A stretch of DNA of 64,000 nucleotides from Macrostomum hystrix (Eukaryota > Platyhelminthes > Macrostomidae), in the NCBI GenBank assembly GCA_950097015.1, contig CATNEN010000038.1, positions 23,325,001-23,389,000 on the forward strand. Reading direction: 5' to 3'. Both the position numbers and the translations under genes were made by a program. The notes under the pieces were generated by a model that had not been told where the DNA came from, did no database searches, and was given only the letters and a program-made list of their open reading frames with translations. Positions 56,956-64,000 of this stretch are shown here, one piece after another; the stretch's first letter is position 1; every line of letters starts with the position of its first letter.

Positions 56956-59315
56956 CTGTTGCTGCTGTCAGTTGGTTCAACAGTGTCCGGCCTCTGAAGC
57001 CACTCAGCTACGAGCTGCATTGCCGAAATTTTTGCCTCCGCGACTGACGTCGGCGTCATCAAATTCGTCGACAAGACCTCCTGGACCTGCTCGGGTACGG
57101 ATCTGGTCGGCGACGATGGCGGAGGCGGCGGCGGAGGCGGCTCGTGCCGGCCCTGACGTCGCTCATGCTGGTGAGGCTGCGGAGGGTGCCGCGAGCTGCT
57201 GCCAGAGCCTATGCCGCAGTCGACGGAGGCGGTGGATTCGGCGCAGCCGCAAGCTGGAGCCGGCTGCGCCACGAAGGACACCCGCACCTGCAGTGACGAT
57301 GACCTGCAGGGCGCAGCCGCTGCTGAATCGCGCCGCAGGCTCAGCCGCTTCTCGATGGCCCCAGCGAGGACTCTGGTCAGCGCTGACAAATCCTGACGGG
57401 CAAGGAGACGGGGAAGATTGTATCAATAGCGGTCTAACGCGTTATCCTCTCGCACCAAGGTCTCTGAGCTCGATGTTGGGCGATTCGCGCTCATAAGGGC
57501 CAACCTCCAAGGCACAGTGAGAGAGTGTACACTGCCTGACGATGAGAAAGTCAGAGCAGATGTACACACATGTGTGAGTGTCACCTAATAATGTGTCATT
57601 GCCCGCAGCACTCATGCAATTATTATGATTATTATCCAGTATCCAGTATCCAATATCCAGTATCCAATATCCAGCATCCAATATCCAATATCCAGTATCC
57701 AATATCCAGTATTCAATATCCAGTGTCCAATTTCCAGTTTCTAGTATCCAGTATCCAGTATCCAATATCCAGCATCCAATATCCAATATCCAATATCCAG
57801 TATCCAATATCCAGTATCCAATATCCAGCATCCAATATCCAATATCCAGTATCCAATATCTAAAATCCAACATTCCACTATCCAGTATCTAATATCCAGT
57901 ATCCAATATCCAGTATCCAATATCCAGCATCCAATATCCAATATCCAGTATCCAATATCCAGTATTCAATATCCAGTGTCCAATTTCCAGTTTCTAGTAT
58001 CCAGTATCCAGTATCCAATATCCAGCATCCAATATCCAATATCCAATATCCAGTATCCAATATCCAGTATCCAATATCCAGCATCCAATATCCAATATCC
58101 AGTATCCAATATCTAAAATCCAACATTCCACTATCCAGTATCTAATATCCAGTATCCAATATCCAGTATCCAATATCGAGTATCCAATATGCAGTATCCA
58201 ATATCCAGTATCCAATATCCAGTATCCAGTATCCAATATCCAGTATCCAAAATCCAGTATCCAATATCCAGTATCCAATATCCAATATCCAGTATCCAAT
58301 ATCCAGTATCCAATATCCAGTATCCAATATCCAGTATCCAATATGCAATATCCAGTATCCAATATCTAAAATCCAACATTCCACTATCCAGTATCTAATG
58401 TCCAGTGTCCAATATTCAGTATTCAATATCCAGTGTCCAATTTCCAGTTTCTAGTATCCAATATCCAGTATCCAATATCCAGCATCCAATATCCAATATC
58501 CAGTATCCAATATCTAAAATCCAACATTCCAAAATCCAGTATCTCATATCCAGTATCCAATATCCAGCATCCAATATCGAGTATCCAATATGCAGTATCC
58601 AATATCCAGTATCCAGTATCCAATATCCAGTATCCAGTATCCAATATCCAGTATCCAAAATCCAGTATCCAATATCCAGTATCCAATATCCAATATCCAG
58701 TATCCAATATCCAGTATCCAATATCCAGTATCCAATATCCAGTATCCAATATCCAATATCCAGTATCCAAAATCTAAAATCCAACATTCCACTATCCAGT
58801 ATCTAATGTCCAGTGTCCAATATTCAGTATCCAATATCTAGTATCCAATATCGAGTATCCAATATCCAGTATCCAATATCCAGTATCCAATATCCAGTAT
58901 TCAATATCCAGTATCTAATATCTAAAATCCAACATTCCACTATCCAGTATCCAATATCTAAAATCCAACATCCAGTGTCTAGTGTCCAATTTCCAGTATC
59001 CAGTATCCAATATTCAGTGTCCAATATTCAGTGTCCAATATCCAGTATCTGGTCTCCAGTATCCAATATCCAGTATCCAATATATACAAGCATTCATTCG
59101 CCAACCTCTCTAGTGATGCAGCCTCGGCCGTCGAAGTCGTACAGAGTCACCGAGCACTCGTCCTCGCTGTTGATCGGAGCCGGAACTGAGACGCGGGAGG
59201 TAGTTGTTGGCGTCTGGCTCCCGGCATCCACTGTCCCGCCCGCCCTGACAGATGTCTCCAAATTTCGGCGACTCCTCCGTCGAGTGCACTTGTCCCAGCC
59301 GATGTCGCGGCTTGC
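56766..59315 (-). CDS. NKD: naked cuticle (Nkd) homologue, 3' part
   Basis: Two exons can be joined: about 59315-59106 (donor GAG|GTTGGC) and 57392-56766 (acceptor cccgtcag), phase 0. The junction restores the Nkd EF-hand: TLYDFDGRGCITRE | DLSALTRVL, with calcium-loop residues Asp, Asp, Arg and Glu in the family order. LQVRVSFVAQ follows, as LRVKLTV does in Nkd. The second exon has Pro and Ser/Asn-rich linkers and ends in the His-rich tail HRHRHVHRHHHHFHYHHYYDC, the signature C-terminus of Nkd proteins. Nkd binds Dishevelled through the EF-hand region and restrains canonical Wnt signalling. The exon 1 acceptor is 59316 or 59325 and N-terminal exons are not in view. The 1.7-kb intron is a SINE-1 plus a tandem array. 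Confidence 0.82.
57426..57630 (+). mobile_element. SINE-1 copy, internally deleted, in the Nkd intron
   Basis: Head gcggtctaacgcgttatcct, B-box gagctcgatg, body gtacactgcctgacgatgag; a deletion removes much of the 3' body. The tail is attattatgattattat and runs straight into the tandem array. Confidence 0.8.
57635..59085. repeat. 7/14-bp tandem array in the Nkd intron
   Basis: About 200 copies of the heptamer tatccar, mostly alternating as tatccagtatccaa (14 bp), with interspersed aaaatccaacattccacta blocks every 240 bp or so that mark larger duplicated segments (57860, 58105, 58365, 58770, 58925). Both strands show long Tyr/Trp/Ile/Gln-rich ORFs which are artefacts. Confidence 0.96.
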
Positions 59316-59427
59316 CTGCGGGTGCTGACGTGCGGCGAGAGCTGCTCAGCTAATCAGTGTGCCTAGCAACAGGCCAGCAACTAACTCAACCAGTGAAACT
59401 ACCAGAGCACTCGATCATTCCTTGGTG

Positions 59428-60265
59428 GTCACTCCTTCCCTCACTTGTCACTCCTTCTCTCACTTGTCACTCCTTCCCTTACCTGTCACTCATTCCCTTG
59501 CCTGTCACTCCTTCCCTTGCCTGTCACTCCTTCCCTTACCTGTCACTCCTTCCCTTACTTGTCACACCTTCTCTTACTTGTCACTCCTTCCCTCACTTGT
59601 CACTCCTTCTCTTACTTGTCACTCCTTCCCTTACTTGTCACTCCTTCCCTTACTTGTCACTCCTTCCCTTACTTGTCACTCCTTCCCTCTCTTGTCACTC
59701 CTTCTCTCACTTGTCACTCCTTCCCTCACTTGTCACTCCTTCCCTCTATTGTCACTCCTTCCCTCTCTTGTCACTCCTTCTCTTACTTGTCACTCCTTCC
59801 CTTACCTGTCACTCCTTCTCTTACTTGTCACTCCTTCCCTTACCTGTCACTCCTTCCCTTATTTGTCACTCCTTCCCTTATTTGTCACTCCTTCTCTTAC
59901 TTGTCACTCCTTCCCTTACCTGTCACTCCTTCCCTTACTTGTCACTCCTTCCCCTACTTGTCACTCCTTCCCCTACTTGTCACTCCTTCCCTTACCTGTC
60001 ACTCCTTCTCTTACCTGTCACTCCTTCTCTTACTTGTCACTCCTTCTCTTACTTGTCACTCCTTCCCCTACTTGTCACTCCTTCCCCTACTTGTCACTCC
60101 TTCCCTTACCTGTCACTCCTTCTCTTACCTGTCACTCCTTCTCTTACCTGTCACTCCTTCTCTTACCTGTCACTCCTTCTCTTACTTGTCACTCCTTCCC
60201 TTACCTGTCACTCCTTCTCTTACTTGTCACTCGTTCCCCTACTTGTCACTTTATCCTCTCTTTTT
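59428..60265. repeat. 19-bp pyrimidine-rich tandem array
   Basis: About 44 copies of cactccttcccttacttgt with variants tctctta, cctcact, ccctac and acctgt. All three plus frames are open for about 285-365 codons; artefacts. Confidence 0.96.
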
Positions 60266-61020
60266 AAGGCTTGCCTCAAGGCCACTCGTTTGTATAAAGT
60301 AGTAATATTAGTTCCCATGAAATTCCTTATTTACTCTTTAAAGGCCTGGCACTTCACAAAAATTCCAAGCAGACAATATATATATAGTTTCATTCAAAGC
60401 AAGCTAGTTAATTTTACGCGCATGAAATGTACCGATTTCGTCATAAAAGAGTAGGCCGCATTTCAAAGGTTGCCGAGGTCAAAGCAGAGCCGCTTTGGTG
60501 TATGTATAGCAAACTTTGATATTTGGAATTGAGGAAACTCTCGCTGTGCCCACCCGCATATGTCTGACTATTTCACAATGTCATTGTTATACATCTATAA
60601 TTGCTACTATGCAATGGAAGAAAATTAATTTTCTATGTAAAATATTCTACCGCTTCTCGCTTCCCGACTCTTCTCTTTGAAAGCAGTTTTAGATTTAGAC
60701 GGGCCATCTTTTTTATTTTTTTTTTCAGGTGTGAAGGTCCCATAGAAACTGAATACGATTGGCGAATACTACGAGCTAAAATAAAATTTTCAATTAACAG
60801 ATTTTTTTGTTTTAAATTCAGAAGGGTAGGATTGAAAGGTAGGATTCAAGTATGGATATTTTGTTGAATTGATACATTGATCGCGATTGATAGACTGAAT
60901 TTACCTAAAATCGAAAGACGAATGATAGATTGATAGATTGATTGATTGATAGATTGATAGATTGGTGTCATCGTGAATTTGGTTGACATGAATAGTATGA
61001 TTAGTTGATAAGTTGAAAAT
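60266..61020. other. intergenic, possible weak exon
   Basis: A poly-T tract and cag at about 60728 are followed by a frame (CEGPIETEYDWRILRAKIKF) that is too short to judge. A (GATTGATA)n-like simple repeat lies at 60925-60968. Confidence 0.35.
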
Positions 61021-61024
61021 TATA

Positions 61025-61305
61025 AAAGTAATAATAATTGATTACACCTGCCCCAATCGGGCCAGCACAGCCGCAGCTAATGCGCGGCGCATCTGAAGGC
61101 TGCGAACGGCTGTTCAGTCCATGGACTGGGGGGGACGCCACACCCACCTTCAATTACCCCAGCTGATGCTGGTACCTATTTAACAGCCGGGTGAACTGAA
61201 GCAAAAGGACACAAATTGTTCCATTAGAGTCGGGAATCGAACCCCCGACCTTCTAGTAATGAGTACGACGCTCTAAGTCTAACCACTTGTATCTATGTAG
61301 GCAAT
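61025..61305 (-). mobile_element. SINE-2, near full-length copy
   Basis: On the minus strand: tRNA-like head ggttagacttagagcgtcgt, then ggtcgggggttcgattcccg; body ttcagttcacccggctgtta and taccagcatcagctggggta; palindrome agtccatggact; gcagccttcagatgcgccgc; and a TTATTATTACT tail. It is the most complete copy with 20135-20375. Confidence 0.85.
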
Positions 61306-61755
61306 TATAATTAAACAGTCTAGGTGGGTGATATTTGAAATCAAAACATCAAACAGCTGAGATTTGTGCACAATTTATTCAGAATTTATTTTTTATGCAA
61401 CTAAACTTTTTATTTACGGCTAACAGTGCAGGCCTACTATTGTAGGCTCAAACAATTTGACTAGAAATAAACTTATGAGAGCCTAGGTGAGAGATACTCC
61501 AAACAACAGCTCACATTGAGTAGGCGGCTCAGCTCTCTTAGGAGTTAAATGTGGTTCGGAAAGCTTTGAAATTGAAACCCATTCATACCATCATGGGATG
61601 AGAGATTTGGGCCGTGGAGAGTCAGCTCACTCGGATTTTGATCTCATCAGTAGTCCTGATTATTTTCATTGTTTAAGTCGGAGACAATCCAAGGACAGTG
61701 ACAATAACTATTGCTTCTGACACTGTGGGACAGAGCCCACTAAATATACCATGAG
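61306..61755. other. intergenic, no gene recognised
   Basis: No ORF of coding character. Confidence 0.5.
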
Positions 61756-61759
61756 ACAG

Positions 61760-64000
61760 TGCAGACAGTATACAGTGGAGATATGAGACAGTGGAGAGAT
61801 GAGACAGTGGAGATATGAGACAGTGGAGAGATGAGACAGTGGAGAGATGAGACAGTGGAGAGATGAGACAGTGGAGAGATGAGACAGTGGAGAGATGAGA
61901 CAGTGGAGACAGTATACAGTGGAGATATGAGACAGTGGAGAGATGAGACAGTGGAGAGATGAGACAGTGGAGAGATGAGACAGTGGAGACAGTATACAGT
62001 GGAGAGATGAGACAGTGGAGAGATGAGACAGTGGAGAGATGAGACAGTGGAGAGATGAGACAGTGGAGAGATGAGACAGGAGAGAGATGAGTTAGAGATA
62101 AATGAGACAGTGGAGAGATGAGATAGAGATAGATGAGACAGTGGAGAGATGAGACAGTAGAGAGATGAGACAGGAGAGAGATGAGACAGTAGAGAGATGA
62201 GACAGGAGAGAGATGAGACAGTAGAGAGATGAGACAGGAGAGAGATGAGACAGTGCAGACAGTATACAGTGGAGATATGAGACAGTGGAGAGATGAGACA
62301 GTGGAGATATGAGACAGTGGAGAGATGAGACAGTGGAGAGATGAGACAGTGGAGAGATGAGACAGTGGAGACAGTATACAGTGGAGATATGAGACAGTGG
62401 AGAGATGAGACAGTGGAGAGATGAGACAGTGGAGACAGTATACAGTGGAGAGATGAGACAGTGGAGAGATGAGACAGTGGAGAGATGAGACAGTGGAGAG
62501 ATGAGACAGGAGAGAGATGAGTTAGAGATAAATGAGACAGTGGAGAGATGAGATAGAGATAGATGAGACAATGGAGAGATGAGACTGTAGAGAGATGAGA
62601 CAGTAGAGAGATGAGACAGGAGAGAGATGAGACAGTGGAGAGATGAGACAGTAGAGAGATGAGGCAGGAGAGAGATGAGACAGTGGAGAGATGAGACAGT
62701 GGAGAGATGAGGCAGTAGAGAGATGAGACAGGAGAGAGATGAGACAGGAGAGAGATGAGACAGTAGAGAGATGAGACAGGAGAGAGATGAGACAGTGGAG
62801 AGATGAGACAGTAGAGAGATGAGACAGGAGAGAGATGAGACAGGAGAGAGATGAGACAGTAGAGAGATGAGACAGGAGAGAGATGAGACAGTGGAGAGAT
62901 GAGACAGTGGAGAGATGAGACAGTGGAGACAGTATACAGTGGAGAGATGAGACAGTGGAGAGATGAGACAGTGGAGAGATGAGACAGTGGAGAGATGAGA
63001 CAGTGGAGAGATGAGACAGGAGAGAGATGAGTTAGAGATAAATGAGACAGTGGAGAGATGAGATAGAGATAGATGAGACAATGGAGAGATGAGACTGTAG
63101 AGAGATGAGACAGTAGAGAGATGAGACAGGAGAGAGATGAGACAGTGGAGAGATGAGACAGTAGAGAGATGAGGCAGGAGAGAGATGAGACAGTGGAGAG
63201 ATGAGACAGTGGAGAGATGAGGCAGTAGAGAGATGAGACAGGAGAGAGATGAGACAGGAGAGAGATGAGACAGTAGAGAGATGAGACAGGAGAGAGATGA
63301 GACAGTGGAGAGATGAGACAGTAGAGAGATGAGACAGGAGAGAGATGAGACAGGAGAGAGATGAGACAGTAGAGAGATGAGACAGGAGAGAGATGAGACA
63401 GTAGAGAGATGAGACAGTAGAGAGATGAGACAGTGGAGAGATGAGACAGTAGAGAGATGAGACAGTAGAGAGATGAGACAGGAGAGAGATGAGACAGGAG
63501 AGAGATGAGATAGAGATAGATGAGACAGGAGAGAGATGAGACAGTGGAGAGATGAGACAGTAGAGAGATGAGACAGGAGAGAGATGAGACAGGAGAGAGA
63601 TGAGACAGTAGAGAGATGAGACAGGAGAGAGATGAGACAGTAGAGAGATGAGACAGTAGAGAGATGAGACAGTGGAGAGATGAGACAGTAGAGAGATGAG
63701 ACAGTAGAGAGATGAGACAGGAGAGAGATGAGACAGGAGAGAGATGAGACAGGAGAGAGATGAGACAGTAGAGAGATGAGACAGGAGAGAGATGAGACAG
63801 GAGAGAGATGAGACAGTAGAGAGATGAGACAGGAGAGAGATGAGACAGTAGAGAGATGAGACAGTAGAGAGATGAGACAGTGGAGAGATGAGACAGTGGA
63901 GATATGAGACAGTGGAGAGATGAGACAGTGGAGAGATGAGACAGTGGAGACAGTATACAGTGGAGAGATGAGACAGTGGAGAGATGAGACAGTGGAGAGA
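61760..64000. repeat. 16-bp purine-rich tandem array, runs off the window
   Basis: About 140 copies of gagacagtggagagat with variants gacagtagagagat, gacaggagagagat and insertions gacagtggagacagtatacagt. Long blocks recur: 62510-62760 matches 63040-63290. Minus-strand frames are open for about 330 codons. The unit matches the minus-strand unit of the 30.5-32.1 kb array at 14-15 of 16 positions. Confidence 0.97.

Noticed and set aside
59357-60454. ORFs of 285-365 codons, Pro/Leu/Ser-rich
   Set aside because: Frames through a 19-bp array.
62092-63081. 329-codon minus-strand ORF
   Set aside because: Frame through the 16-bp array at the right edge.

Overview
This is nuclear DNA from an invertebrate animal. 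All protein-coding genes I can rebuild have spliceosomal introns with GT..AG borders and use the standard code with TAA, TAG and TGA stops. The window is full of tRNA-derived SINEs, old DNA transposons and minisatellites. Nearly every gene has an AG splice acceptor a few bases before its ATG, as expected with spliced-leader trans-splicing. Together with the repeat load this suggests a free-living flatworm, but that is inference and no species is claimed.

Layout. 1-6.1 kb: a 28-bp array, then a TRMT2A-type tRNA m5U methyltransferase (+, 4 coding exons, 618 aa). 6.6-8.4 kb: a 20-bp array. 8.4-11.1 kb: an FAM172/ARB2 homologue (+, 4 exons, 402 aa). 11.1-15.3 kb: arrays of 21, 46 and 34 bp. 15.8-16.7 kb: nested SINEs. 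18.6-20.0 kb: an unrecognised single-pass membrane protein (+). 21.3-24.0 kb: an ARHGAP19-type RhoGAP (-). 25.1-26.1 kb: an unrecognised multi-pass membrane protein (-). 26.3 kb: a dead transposase. 27.9-34.0 kb: three TRAIP-like RING-H2 genes, all on the minus strand, around a 16-bp array. 38.6-40.9 kb: a Helitron remnant with a hAT-type MITE inside it. 41.9-44.0 kb: PAIP1 (+). 45.1-45.9 kb: a dead LINE reverse transcriptase (-). 48.2-50.1 kb: unassigned exons and a CREB/ATF-type bZIP exon (+). 50.8-56.1 kb: three arrays. 56.8-59.3 kb: a naked cuticle (Nkd) homologue (-) recognised by joining an EF-hand exon to a His-rich terminal exon across an intron that is itself an array. 59.4-64.0 kb: two more arrays.

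Nineteen tandem arrays cover roughly 20 kb of the 64 kb. Most introns of TRMT2A and FAM172 hold their own private repeat, each with a different unit and unit length. The long uninterrupted reading frames of this window (up to about 970 codons) all lie inside arrays and are not genes. The genes are mostly unrelated housekeeping or signalling genes (tRNA modification, translation, Rho, Wnt and cAMP-type transcription). No operon-like functional grouping is seen apart from the RING cluster.
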